Source of the DNA: an uncultured Micromonospora sp.
GTDB taxonomy: Bacteria > Actinomycetota > Actinomycetes > Mycobacteriales > Micromonosporaceae
Reading direction: 5' to 3'
DNA: 64,000 bases
Assembly (NCBI GenBank): GCA_937951935.1
Contig: CALGAM010000133.1
Coordinates: 11,504-75,503, forward strand
Under the pieces are notes generated by a model, which searched no databases, was not told where the DNA came from, and saw only the letters and a program-made list of their open reading frames with translations. The position numbers were made by a program, and so were the translations under genes. Below are positions 37,401-46,300 of the stretch, piece after piece; within the stretch, counting starts at the first letter, position 1; every line of letters begins with the position of its first letter.

Positions 37401-37693
37401 TGCTGGTGCCGACGCTCTACACGATGGTCGAGAACACCAAGGAGCGGCTGCGGCGGCGTCGCGGCGGGTCGGAGGCCGGCACGAGGCTGCAGGCCCCGGC
37501 CGGGGGCGGGGACGGGGCGCCGGCCGACGGGGCCGACGCCGGATCCGGGTCGACCGAGGAGGCCGCCGAGGCCGCGCCGGCCCCCGGACGGCCGCTTCCC
37601 TCCGGCGCCCTCGTGGACGGGACGGACCAGTTCGAGGTGCTGCGGCTGCCGCGAACCCGCCGGGCACCGCTGCCACCGAGCCCGGAGAGCTGA
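34415..37693 (+). CDS. AcrB/HAE-type RND transporter
   Basis: About 1092 residues with the full RND architecture: a first membrane helix (GLVALVAIVVTAFGAYAI), a large porter domain (EFPAAFIVAPYPGAGPEVVE, typical of AcrB-like proteins), then membrane segments with the proton-relay aspartates in GRVVDDSIVVLENI, a second porter half and further helices (GIVVTNAIVLMDLINQYRAQG). Substrate unknown. No periplasmic adaptor or outer-membrane channel gene is nearby, as expected in a one-membrane cell, so it likely moves substrates across or within the plasma membrane. ATG 34415 has AGGAG 11 bases upstream; GTG 34403 is possible. Confidence 0.88.
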   Translation: MSLLARLSLANRGLVALVAIVVTAFGAYAIPSLKQQLLPSLEFPAAFIVAPYPGAGPEVVEAQVAEPIENSIRGIAGLTKVTSTSREGSATLQVEFEFGTDLDDAVNKLQTSINRIGTQLPEGVEPQVLAGSTEDIPAVVLAASGGGDEQALARRLTDVVVPALEGIEGVRSVELTGARDVQVVITPDPARLAAARVAQTAIATALQANGVTVPAGGVTENDQTRVVQVGGRLTSVEDLANIYLTPAQAGAAPVRLGDVATVEEQLAAPTSFTRTDGADSLGIMITATPDGNAVRISHEIRDRLDELAAASGASLTVVFDQAPFVERSIESLTTEGLLGLVMAVLVILVFLLSVRSTLVTAVSIPLSVLVALLALWIGDYSLNLLTLGALTIAVGRVVDDSIVVLENIKRHLGYGEDKRTAILNGVREVAGAVTASTLTTVAVFTPIVLVGGFVGQLFAPFAVTVTVALLASLLVSLTIIPVLAYWFLRPANGANAKEIRRVAEERELRNPLQRAYLPVIRFATQRRWLTVGLGLVVLLGTFGLATRLETNFLDDSGQDTLTVRQELPVGTSLAATDAAARKVEAVLARTDGIKTYQVTVGGGDLFGGGGAANSASFSIALTPDADADRVERALRAEFASLTGVGELRFGGAGGPGGGSLDELQVIVQAPDADVLSRASERVRQVMSELPGVTDVQSSLAQSAPRIDVTVDRAAAARVGLTEAAVGQLVAQQFRGTPLGQVTLGGQPRDVVLRTGMPPAGVEALRALPVGPGGAVKLDDIADVTEVQGPLAVTRIDGRRSVTVSGTVTGRNLGAITADLQRRLDALDVPGATFTIGGVGAEQREAFADLGLAVLAAIAIVFVIMVATFGSLIQPLILLVSVPFAATGAIGLLLATGTPLGVPALIGILMLVGIVVTNAIVLMDLINQYRAQGMGVVEAVVEGGRRRLRPILMTAIATIFALLPMAFGLTGEGGFISQPLAIVVIGGLVSSTLLTLVLVPTLYTMVENTKERLRRRRGGSEAGTRLQAPAGGGDGAPADGADAGSGSTEEAAEAAPAPGRPLPSGALVDGTDQFEVLRLPRTRRAPLPPSPES

Positions 37694-37699
37694 CCGTCG

Positions 37700-37740
37700 C
37701 CGGGTGTGGTCGGGCGGACGGCCCGCCCGACCACACCCGG
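37700..37740 (+). terminator. 18-bp perfect hairpin after the RND gene
   Basis: CCGGGTGTGGTCGGGCGG (37700-37717) pairs exactly with 37723-37740 across an ACGGC loop, six bases after the RND stop. No U tract follows, but the long GC stem is a typical actinobacterial terminator. Confidence 0.9.
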
Positions 37741-37843
37741 CCGCCGTGGCCGGACGCCGCCCGGGGCGGATCTGGGCGCGGCGGGCCGGTCGACGGCCCC
37801 GGCAGGGGCGCTGGCCAGGCCGGGGAGGGTAAGGTTCCGGTAC

Positions 37844-39097
37844 GTGTCGTCGCCCCTTTCGGTCCTTACCCGCAACCGGGACTTCCGTCATCTGTTCGCC
37901 GCCGAACTGGTGGTCTTCGGTGCCGACTGGTTCGTCATGGTGCCGCTGTTGGTGCTGCTGCCGGAGCTGACCGGCAGCGGTGTGTGGGGAGCGCTGGTGC
38001 TCGCCGCGGACACCGGGATCCTCGCCCTGCTGCTGCCGTACGCCGGGACCGTCGCGGACCGGGTGGACCGCAAGAAGGTCATGGTCGGGGCGAACGTGAC
38101 CGCGCTGCTCGCGGTGCTGCTCCTGCTCGGCGTCCGCAACGCCGCCACCGCCTGGCTGGCGCTGCTGGCGATCGGGGCGGTCGCGGTGGCCAAGGCGTTC
38201 TACTCCCCGGCGGCCCAGGCGGCTCTGCCGAACGTGGTCGACCCGGTCGACCTCGCCGGGGCGAACGCGGTCGCCGGCTCGGCGTGGGGGACGATGACCG
38301 TCGTCGGGGCCTCGCTCGGTGGGGTGCTGACCGCCGCGTTGGGCGCGTACGCCTGCTTCGGGGTGGCGGCGGCCTGCCTGGCCGGGGCCGCGGGCCTCAC
38401 CTGGCTGATCCGCCGCCCGATGCAGGCGCCGCGGACCGAGAACGGCCCGGCCCAGCGCCCCTGGACGGCGATCCGGGAGGCGCTGCGGTACATCGCCGGC
38501 CGACCCCGGGTGCTGGCGCTGGTGACCGTCAAGAGCGCGGTCGGGCTCGGCAACGGCGTGCTCACCGTCTTCCCACTGCTGGCCGGGTTGTACGGGGCCG
38601 GGGCGGTGGGCACCGGCCTGCTCTTCGCGTCGCGCGGCGCCGGGGCCCTGGTCGGGCCGCTGCTGACGCGCCGGGTCCTGACCCGCCGGACGTGGCTGCT
38701 GACCGGGCTCGCGGTCTCCATGTCGGCGTACGGCCTGGCCTACGTCGGGGTCTCCGTCGCCGGCTGGTTCCCGCTGGTGCTGCTCCTCGTCTTCGTCGCC
38801 CACCTGGGCGGCGGCAGCAACTGGGTGCTGTCGAACTTCGCCCTGCAGGGCGAGGTGCCGGACCGGCTGCGGGGGCGCGTCTTCGCCACCGACATGATGC
38901 TGGCGACCCTGGCCATCGCGGTCAGCCAGCTCGGGGTGGCGGCCGTGGTGGACCACGTCGACGAGCGGGTGGTGCTGGCCGGGTGCGGCCTCGTCACCAT
39001 GGTGTACGCGGTGGGCTGGTGGCTGGCGACCCGCCGGCTCGACATGTCCGGCGAGCAGGGGACCGGGCCGGCGGTGCGGGCCGCGTCAGGGGTGTGA
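37844..39097 (+). CDS. Major facilitator superfamily exporter
   Basis: About 417 residues with around 12 hydrophobic segments. The loop DRVDRKKVMVGANVTA between segments 2 and 3 is the MFS motif A. Overall likeness is to enterobactin-exporter-type (EntS/MFS_3) permeases, as in FRHLFAAELVVFGADWFVMVPLLVLL. Substrate unknown. GTG 37844 is preceded by GGGGAGGGTAAGG; upstream in-frame starts would add only an improbable Arg/Pro-rich segment. Confidence 0.85.
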   Translation: MSSPLSVLTRNRDFRHLFAAELVVFGADWFVMVPLLVLLPELTGSGVWGALVLAADTGILALLLPYAGTVADRVDRKKVMVGANVTALLAVLLLLGVRNAATAWLALLAIGAVAVAKAFYSPAAQAALPNVVDPVDLAGANAVAGSAWGTMTVVGASLGGVLTAALGAYACFGVAAACLAGAAGLTWLIRRPMQAPRTENGPAQRPWTAIREALRYIAGRPRVLALVTVKSAVGLGNGVLTVFPLLAGLYGAGAVGTGLLFASRGAGALVGPLLTRRVLTRRTWLLTGLAVSMSAYGLAYVGVSVAGWFPLVLLLVFVAHLGGGSNWVLSNFALQGEVPDRLRGRVFATDMMLATLAIAVSQLGVAAVVDHVDERVVLAGCGLVTMVYAVGWWLATRRLDMSGEQGTGPAVRAASGV

Positions 39098-39125
39098 CCG
39101 TCGTCCCGGACGCGGCGACGGTGGG

Positions 39126-39839
39126 TTGACCGCCTCCCGCCGGGGTAAGACGTGTCGCATCGACACGCTGCCCGGGATCGGACGTGCCGGCCGCCTGGCG
39201 AGGTGGCGCGGCGGGCGACTGCTGCATCCGCGCGGAATCTCGTTCACCGGCCGGATCGACGTCTGGGGCTGGCCGGGCGTGCGGCTGCTCGGTGCCCCCG
39301 GTCGCCACCCGGTGACGGTCCGGTTCTCCCGGGGGACGCCGACCCCGGCCGGCTGGCCGGACCTGTTGGGCCTCGCCGTCCGGCTGCACGGCCCGACCGG
39401 TCCGTTCGACCTGCTCCTGTCCACCACCGCCGGGCCGCCGCTGCTGCGCCACGTCCCGGTGCCCCGGCGGGACTTCGCCGGACCGTACGGCAGCCTGGTC
39501 GGCTACCGGGTCGACGGCCGACGGGTGTACGTCCTGGCCCGTGCCCCGCGCCCGCTCGGTCGCGGCCTCGCCGAGGTGGCCGCGGTCGCGGCCCGGGACG
39601 GGGTCCGGCTGGAGCTGCTGGCGGCCGGGGCGGCCGGCGGCTGGTCGGCGTTCGGCCGGGTCGCCGTCGGCGAGCGGCTTCCCGCCGAGGTGGACGCGGC
39701 GCTGGCCTTCGACCCGGACGGCGCCCGCGGGTCCCCGCTGCGCCCGCGCGGCCTGATCCAGCGGCTGCGGAGGGCGACCTACCCCTTCTCGCAACGAATC
39801 CGGGGCGCCGCCCGCGACCAGGCGGACCTGCCCCGGTAG
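39126..39839 (+). CDS. Catalase-superfamily-like protein, heme site not evident
   Basis: 237 residues. The core HPRGISFTGRIDVW, then VTVRFSRGTPTPAGWPDLLGLAVRLHG, then FDLLLSTTAGPPLLR resembles the catalase beta-barrel pieces (VRFSTVxGxxGSxDxxRDPRGFAVKF and DLVGNNTPVFF). The catalytic His near the N-terminus and the heme tyrosine of true catalases are not seen, and at half the length it is unlikely to be an active catalase. Actinobacteria have a family of such short proteins of unknown role. TTG start at 39126 with weak support. Confidence 0.5.
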   Translation: MTASRRGKTCRIDTLPGIGRAGRLARWRGGRLLHPRGISFTGRIDVWGWPGVRLLGAPGRHPVTVRFSRGTPTPAGWPDLLGLAVRLHGPTGPFDLLLSTTAGPPLLRHVPVPRRDFAGPYGSLVGYRVDGRRVYVLARAPRPLGRGLAEVAAVAARDGVRLELLAAGAAGGWSAFGRVAVGERLPAEVDAALAFDPDGARGSPLRPRGLIQRLRRATYPFSQRIRGAARDQADLPR

Positions 39840-39846
39840 CCGCCGT

Positions 39847-39869
39847 CCGCGGCGGAGCCACCGCCGCGG
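39847..39869 (+). terminator. Hairpin between the catalase-like gene and thrB
   Basis: CCGCGGCGG (39847-39855) pairs with CCGCCGCGG (39861-39869) across a five-base loop, eight bases after the stop. Weak but well placed terminator candidate. Confidence 0.5.
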
Positions 39870-39962
39870 CGCCACCGGCGCGTCGGGCCGTTCGTCGCCG
39901 GCCGTGTCCCAGGGCGCGGACGGCGACGCGGGCGGCCCCGCGGCGTTGCCTAGCATGAACCG

Positions 39963-40910
39963 GTGCCTCCGTCCTTCGTTTCCGAGCCGGTCCGGGTTCG
40001 AGTGCCCGCGACCAGCGCCAACCTCGGCCCGGGGTTCGATGCGCTCGGCCTGGCCCTCGCCCTCCACGACGACGTCGCCGCCTGGGTCGCCCCGGCCGGC
40101 TGCCGGGTCGAGGTCACCGGGGAGGGCGCGGGTGACCTGCCGACCGGCGACGACCACCTCGTCGTACGGGCGATGCGGGCCACCTTCGACGCGTTGGGCG
40201 GCCAGCCGCCCGGCCTGGCGGTGGAGGCCGTCAACCGGATCCCGCAGGCCCGTGGGCTCGGCTCCTCCTCGGCGGCGATCGTCGCCGGGGTGCTCCTGGC
40301 CCGGGCCCTGGTCGTCGACGGTGCCGCGCGACTGGACGACGCGGCGGTGCTGCGACTGGCGGCCGAGCTGGAGGGACATCCGGACAACGTCGCGCCCTGC
40401 CTGCTCGGCGGCGCCACCATCGCCTGGTCGGAACCGGAGGACGGGGCTCGGGCCGTTCGGCTGTCGGTCACGCCGGAGATCCGGCCGACGGTCCTGATTC
40501 CCGAGGAACGCGGGCTGACCGCGGCGGCCCGGGCCGCCCTGCCGGCGGCGGTGCCGCACGTCGACGCGGCCCGCAACGTCGGGCGGGCGGCGTTGCTGGT
40601 GCACGCGCTGACCACGGATCCGGCGCTGCTCTTCCCCGCCACGGAGGACCGGCTGCACCAGCCGTACCGGGCGGCGGGGATGCCGGCGACCGCTGCCGTG
40701 GTGGACGAGCTGCGTGCGTCTGGTGTGGCTGCTGTGGTCAGTGGGGCGGGACCCACCGTCCTCGCCCTCACCCCGATACCCGACGAACTCCTGCCAGGAA
40801 TAGGCTGGACCGTGCGACGGTTGGCGATAGACGTAGCCGGGGCCCGGGTCGACCGGGGTAGACTGGGACACGCCGAGCGGGACCCTGTTGCCGCAGGTCG
40901 GAAGAGTTGA
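39963..40910 (+). CDS. thrB: Homoserine kinase
   Basis: 315 residues, GHMP-family kinase phosphorylating homoserine for thrC. The N-terminal VPATSANLGPGFDALGLAL and the ATP-binding IPQARGLGSSSAAIVAGVLLA are the GHMP motifs; the C-terminal VSGAGPTVLAL is the third motif. GTG start at 39963. In this genome it stands apart from hom-thrC and directly precedes rho, an arrangement frequent in actinobacteria. Confidence 0.96.
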   Translation: MPPSFVSEPVRVRVPATSANLGPGFDALGLALALHDDVAAWVAPAGCRVEVTGEGAGDLPTGDDHLVVRAMRATFDALGGQPPGLAVEAVNRIPQARGLGSSSAAIVAGVLLARALVVDGAARLDDAAVLRLAAELEGHPDNVAPCLLGGATIAWSEPEDGARAVRLSVTPEIRPTVLIPEERGLTAAARAALPAAVPHVDAARNVGRAALLVHALTTDPALLFPATEDRLHQPYRAAGMPATAAVVDELRASGVAAVVSGAGPTVLALTPIPDELLPGIGWTVRRLAIDVAGARVDRGRLGHAERDPVAAGRKS

Positions 40911-41206
40911 TTAGGCTCTAGGCCTAGCACAGCCGCGAAGCAACGCGACTCCTGCGGGTCGGTGCACCCCCGAAGCTTTCGGCGGTAAGCCCGTCTCACC
41001 CCCTGCCTAGGTCTACGCCGTACCGCAGTTTCCACAGGTCGCCGCAGGCGGCGAGACCTGCTCACCGGTGTTGGTGGGTCGGAAATCCACCGGCTGCTGT
41101 GTTGCAGACTCCCGCGACGCGTCAAGCGAGGCGGGTGCACCGAGGCCGCCCGGCCACGTGTTTCCAGGCCACGGGCAGCCCCGGCCTTATCGAGGGAAGG
41201 ACTCCA
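40911..41206 (+). promoter_or_regulatory. Leader region of rho
   Basis: About 300 bases without an ORF between thrB and rho. It contains several short palindromic pieces (for example CTAGGCCTAG at about 40919) and a C-rich, G-poor stretch (around 40965-41020) that resembles a Rho-utilisation site. Autogenous control of rho by attenuation in such a leader is known in other bacteria; here it is an inference. Confidence 0.4.
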
Positions 41207-43138
41207 TTGAGCGACACCACCGACGTGACGTCGGATGTTTCCAACGTCGCTGGCGAAGGCACCGCCGGTCCCACCCGCCGTCGGCGGACCGGGACCGGGC
41301 TGTCGGCAATGCTGTTGCCAGAGTTGCAGAGCCTGGCCGCGTCGCTCGGCATCTCCGGTACGGCCCGGATGCGCAAGGGCGAGCTGATTGCCGCGATCTC
41401 GGAACGCCAGGGGGGTGCCACCGCTGCTGCCACCGGCGGAGCGCCACGCCCCCGGGCCGAGGTGTCGGCCGCGGCCGCGCCCTCCCGAGAGGAGGTACGC
41501 GCCGAGGTGCGCGAGAACGGCGACCGCCCCGACGGTGAGCGGCGTGCCGCCGAGCAGGCGCCGCCGGCCGCCGCTGCCGGTGGCGCCGAGGGGGGACGTA
41601 CCCGGACGTCCCGCCGGTCGCGCGCGGCCGCCGCGGCTGCCGCCGCGGCCACCGAGGCGGGGAGTGAGCCCACACCCGCCGAACGGACCGAGCGACCGGA
41701 GCGCGCCGACGGCGCCGAGCGCGCCGAGGGTGCCGAGCGCACCGAGGGTGCGGAGCGCGCCGAGCGGGGTGACCGCGGTGAGGCGCGCAACGGTCGGGAG
41801 CGCAACGGCAACGGCGGTGACCGGGGTGAGCGCGCCGACGCGCGGGGTGACCGGGGCCAGCGCGCGGAACGGGACAACGACGGCGAGGACGAGGGCGAGA
41901 GCGGCGGACGCCGCAGCCGCCGGAGCCGTTTCCGGGACCGGCGGCGGGGCCGCGGGGAGCGTGCGGAGAACGGCGAGGGCAACCGGGAGCCGCAGGTCAA
42001 CGAGGACGACGTCCTCGTCCCGGTGGCCGGCATCCTCGACGTGCTGGACAACTACGCCTTCATCCGGACGACCGGTTACCTCGCCGGGCCGAACGATGTC
42101 TACGTCTCGATGTCGCAGGTCAAGAAGTACGGCCTGCGTCGCGGTGACGCGGTCACCGGTGCGGTCCGGGCGGCCCGGGAGGGCGAGCAGCGGCGGGACA
42201 AGTACAACCCGCTGGTCCGGCTCGACACCGTCAACGGGATGGACCCGGAGGAGGCGAAGCGCCGCCCCGAGTTCTACAAGCTGACCCCGCTGTACCCCCA
42301 GGAGCGGCTGCGGTTGGAGACCGAGCCGCACATCCTGACCACGCGGGTCATCGACCTGGTCACGCCGATCGGCAAGGGCCAGCGGGCGCTCATCATGTCG
42401 CCGCCGAAGGCCGGTAAGACCATGGTGTTGCAGGCGATCGCGAACGCGATCACCCGCAACAACCCCGAGTGCCACCTGATGGTGGTTCTCGTGGACGAAC
42501 GGCCCGAAGAGGTCACCGACATGCAGCGCTCGGTCAAGGGCGAGGTCGTTGCGGCCACCTTCGACCGTCCGCCGCAGGACCACACCACCGTGGCGGAGCT
42601 GGCCATCGAGCGGGCCAAGCGCCTCGTCGAGCTCGGCCACGACGTGGTCGTGCTGCTCGACTCGGTGACCCGGCTGGGCCGGTCGTACAACCTGGCCGCG
42701 CCGGCCAGCGGCCGGATCATGTCCGGCGGTATCGACTCGACGGCCCTGTACCCGCCGAAGCGGTTCCTGGGTGCGGCGCGGAACATCGAGAACGGCGGCT
42801 CGCTGACCATCATCGCCACCGCCCTCGTCGAGACCGGTTCGGTGATGGACACGGTCATCTTCGAGGAGTTCAAGGGGACCGGTAACGCCGAGCTGAAGCT
42901 GGACCGGAAGATCGCCGAGAAGCGGGTCTTCCCGGCGATCGACATCCACACCTCGGGCACGCGCAAGGAGGAGATCCTGCTGGCGCCCGAGGAGCTGGCC
43001 ATCACGCACAAGCTGCGGAAGGTGCTGCACTCGCTCGACTCGCAGGCTGCGCTGGACCTGTTGCTGGACCGGCTCAAGCAGACCCGGACCAACATCGAGT
43101 TCCTGATGCAGATCGCGAAGTCGACCCCGGGCGAGTAG
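41207..43138 (+). CDS. rho: Transcription termination factor Rho
   Basis: 643 residues. The N-terminal SAP-like part (LLPELQSLAASLGISGTARMRKGELIAAI) is followed by a long inserted Arg/Glu/Gly-rich segment (about 75-265, with runs like AERAEGAERTEGAERAERGDR), as in actinobacterial Rho. Then come the cold-shock RNA-binding domain (GILDVLDNYAFIRTTGYLAG) and the ATPase with Walker A SPPKAGKTM, Walker B VVVLLDSVTRLGRSYN and the Q/R loops. The TTG start at 41207 has AGGGAAGG six bases upstream. The insertion binds RNA in related species. Confidence 0.96.
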   Translation: MSDTTDVTSDVSNVAGEGTAGPTRRRRTGTGLSAMLLPELQSLAASLGISGTARMRKGELIAAISERQGGATAAATGGAPRPRAEVSAAAAPSREEVRAEVRENGDRPDGERRAAEQAPPAAAAGGAEGGRTRTSRRSRAAAAAAAAATEAGSEPTPAERTERPERADGAERAEGAERTEGAERAERGDRGEARNGRERNGNGGDRGERADARGDRGQRAERDNDGEDEGESGGRRSRRSRFRDRRRGRGERAENGEGNREPQVNEDDVLVPVAGILDVLDNYAFIRTTGYLAGPNDVYVSMSQVKKYGLRRGDAVTGAVRAAREGEQRRDKYNPLVRLDTVNGMDPEEAKRRPEFYKLTPLYPQERLRLETEPHILTTRVIDLVTPIGKGQRALIMSPPKAGKTMVLQAIANAITRNNPECHLMVVLVDERPEEVTDMQRSVKGEVVAATFDRPPQDHTTVAELAIERAKRLVELGHDVVVLLDSVTRLGRSYNLAAPASGRIMSGGIDSTALYPPKRFLGAARNIENGGSLTIIATALVETGSVMDTVIFEEFKGTGNAELKLDRKIAEKRVFPAIDIHTSGTRKEEILLAPEELAITHKLRKVLHSLDSQAALDLLLDRLKQTRTNIEFLMQIAKSTPGE

Positions 43139-43177
43139 GCCGGGGGTCGGTCCACACGGCACACGGGCCACGGTCAC

Positions 43178-43211
43178 GCGGGGTCCGGTCGGTTGTCCGG
43201 CCGGGCCCCGC
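43178..43211 (+). terminator. Hairpin after rho
   Basis: GCGGGGTCCGGTCGG (43178-43192) pairs with CCGGCCGGGCCCCGC (43197-43211), 15 bp including two G-U pairs, with a TTGT loop. It lies 40 bases after the rho stop. Confidence 0.8.
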
Positions 43212-43323
43212 TGTCGTCTGTCCGCGTCCACCGCCGCACGTCCCCACCCCGCCGATGAAGTTTTCTTTCTTGTCGGGTGCTGGGTATTGAAACTTCTGTG
43301 CGTCGTCGGGTTGACTACCGGAC

Positions 43324-46300
43324 ATGGTGTTCCGCCGTCGATTCGGCGTTCTCGCCGGTCTGCTGCTTCTGACGCCCTCCCTGACCGTGGCCGACCCGCC
43401 GCCGGCCCGAGCCGCCGTGCCCGACGGGCCGGCCCGAGCCGCATCGGTGGCGTCACCGGCCCCGGTCGGTGCCACCGCCACCGAGGACAGTCCGCCGGCC
43501 TCCTCGGACCGCGTCGCGTCGGTCTCGCCCGTCACCTCCGCCGAGACCGACGCGATCGACGTCGACCGTCGTAGCCGGCCCGTCGCTCCCGGGCTCGAAC
43601 TGACGTCGTTCGACCGGTTCGACGCCAACGGGTGGATCCGGGCCGACGCGCTCGTCGCCGACCTGGCCGGCGGGGTCACCGTCGACTACGTCAACGCCGG
43701 GGAGGTGGCCCGCACCGAGCCGCTGCGCGCGATGGTGGAACGGGCCGGCGCGGTCGCCGCGGTCAACGGCGACTTCTTCGACATCAACAACTCGGGCGCC
43801 GCCCAGGGGATCGGCATCCAGGGCGGTGCGCTGGTGCAGTCCCCGGTAGCCGGCCACCACGAGGCGGTCGGGGTGACCGCCGACGGCGTCGGCCGGGTGG
43901 TCCAGGTCTACTTCGACGGCACCGCCACCCTGCCGACCGGTCCGGTCACCCTCACCCAGTTCAACAACATGGTCGCCGCGGGTGGCATCGGCGTCTTCAC
44001 CTCGCTGTGGGGCTCGTACCCGCGCAGCCGGGCCGTGGCGGGCGCCACCCGGGTCACCGAGGTGACCCTGGTCGGGGGCCGGGTCACCACGGTGACCGAC
44101 ACGGCCGGCAGCGGGCCGATCCCGGCCGGCACCACCATCCTGCTCGGCCGGGAAGCCGGCGCGGACGCCCTCGCCGGCCTGCGTCCCGGCGACCCGGTCG
44201 ACGTCCGGTACGCCCCGAGGACCTCGGACGGCAGCACGCTGCACGCCGCCGTCGGCGGCAACCGGGTGCTGGTCCGCGACGGCGTACCGCAGGACATCGG
44301 GGACGTCAACCCCGAGCCCCGCACCGCGGTCGGGTTCTCGGCCGACGGACGCAGGATGTTCCTGGTCACAGTGGACGGACGGCAGGCCGACAGCCGGGGT
44401 GTGACGCTGACCGAGCTCGGCCGGATGATGGCCGAGCTCGGCGCGCACAACGCGCTCAACCTCGACGGCGGTGGTTCGTCGACCCTGCTGGCCCGCGAAC
44501 CCGGACAGTCGACGGTCCGGGTCGAGAACAGCCCGTCCGACGGCGCCGAGCGCCCGGTGCCCAACGGCCTGGCCCTGTTCGCCCCGGCCGGCAGCGGCCG
44601 GCTGCGGGCCTACTGGGTGACGACCGAGATGGACCGGATGACGGCGCCCGGGCTCGGCCCGGTACCCGGCGGGCGGCCGGAACGGGTCTTCCCCGGGCTG
44701 ACCCGTCGGCTCCGCGCGGCCGGTTACGACGAGACGTACGGCCCGGCGGCCGGGGAGCCGACCTGGCGGAGCAGCCCGGCGAGCGTCGGCAGGGTGGACC
44801 GCGACGGGGTGTTCCGGGCCGGCAAACCCGGAACGGTCACCGTCACCGCCGCGCGCGGCCCGGCCCGGGGCGAGCTGGAGCTCACCGTGCTCGGCCCGCT
44901 GGCCCGGATCGACGCCACCGCGGACAGGCTCGGCCTGGCCGGCGTCGGCGCCACCGGCACCGTCGGCGTGGTCGGTTACGACGCCGACGGCCGCACCGCG
45001 CCGATCGAGCCGGCCGACCTGCGGCTGGAGTACGACCACGAGCTGTTCGACATCACCCCGACCGCGACCGGACACCTGTCGGTGCGCGCCAGGGCCGACA
45101 GCGGAGCCGGGCTGGTCACCATCCGGGTCGGCGACGCCAGCACCGTGGTGCCGGTGACCATCGGACTGACGGACGTGCCGGTGGCGACGTTCGACGACGC
45201 GGCGAGCTGGCGGTTCAGCGCCGCCCGTGCCACCGGCTCGGTCGCCCCGGCGCCCGGTCACACCGGCACCGGCCTGAAGCTGACGTACGACTTCGGCCAG
45301 TCGACCGGCACCCGGGCCGCGTACGCCGATCCGCCGGCCTGGATCGAGGTACCCGGCCAGCCGCAGGCGTTCGGGATGTGGATCCACGCGGGTGGCCACG
45401 GCGAGTGGCCGAGCCTGCACCTGCACGACGCGCTGGACCAGCAGCACGTGCTGCGCGGCCCGTACCTGGACTGGGTCGGCTGGCGGTACGTCGAGATGCA
45501 GGTGCCGGCCGGCGTCGTCTACCCGGTGCGGATCCGGCGGTTCTACGTCGCCGAGACCGACGCGGCGGCGCAGTACACCGGGGAGACCATCATCGACGAC
45601 ATCGTCGCCAAGGTTCCCACGGAGCTGACCCCGCCGCCGAGAGAGCACCGCACCGACCGGGTGGTGATCACCGACGGCACGGTCGACGACGCGCCGTGGC
45701 GGTTCGCGGTCCTCTCCGACGCGCAGTTCGTCGCCGCCGACCCGGACAGCGACCTGGTCGCGCAGGCCCGCCGTACGCTGCGGGAGATCCGTGCGGCCCG
45801 GCCGGACTTCCTGGTGATCAACGGGGACTTCGTGGACACGGCGTACCCGGCCGACTTCGCGCTGGCGAAGCGGATCCTCGACGAGGAGCTCGCCGGGGAG
45901 CTGCCGTACTACTACGTGCCGGGCAACCACGAGATCATGGGTGCGCCGATCAGCAACTTCCAGGCGGTCTTCGGCGCCACCACCCGGGTCTTCGACCACA
46001 CCCCGGCCGGCGGCGGCCGGGCCACCCGGTTCATCACCCTGGACACCTCCGCCGGCAGTCTCCGGGGCAGCGGGTTCGCCCAGGTCCGGGCGCTACGGGA
46101 GGCGTTGGACTCTGCCGCCGCCGACCCCCGGATCGGATCGGTGGTGGTGTTGGAGCACCACCCGCCGCGCGACCCCACCCCGGCGAAGGCCAGCCAGCTC
46201 GTCGACCGGAAGGAGGCGGCGCTGCTGGAGCGCTGGCTGGCCGGGTTCCAGGAGGAGACCGGCAAGGGGGTGCTCTTCGTCGGTGCGCACGTGGGAATGT

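Noticed and set aside
34376..38956. A 1526-codon minus-strand open frame
   Set aside because: It lies opposite the RND and MFS genes and its translation is His/Gln/Arg/Asp-rich without any motif; a mirror frame of GC-rich coding DNA.
41650..41900. Short repeats that might suggest a CRISPR-like array
   Set aside because: They are degenerate codon repeats (Ala-Glu-Arg/Gly) in the rho insertion, with no spacers and an intact reading frame.
39950..43456. A 1168-codon minus-strand open frame
   Set aside because: Antisense to thrB and rho; low-complexity translation, no start signal.
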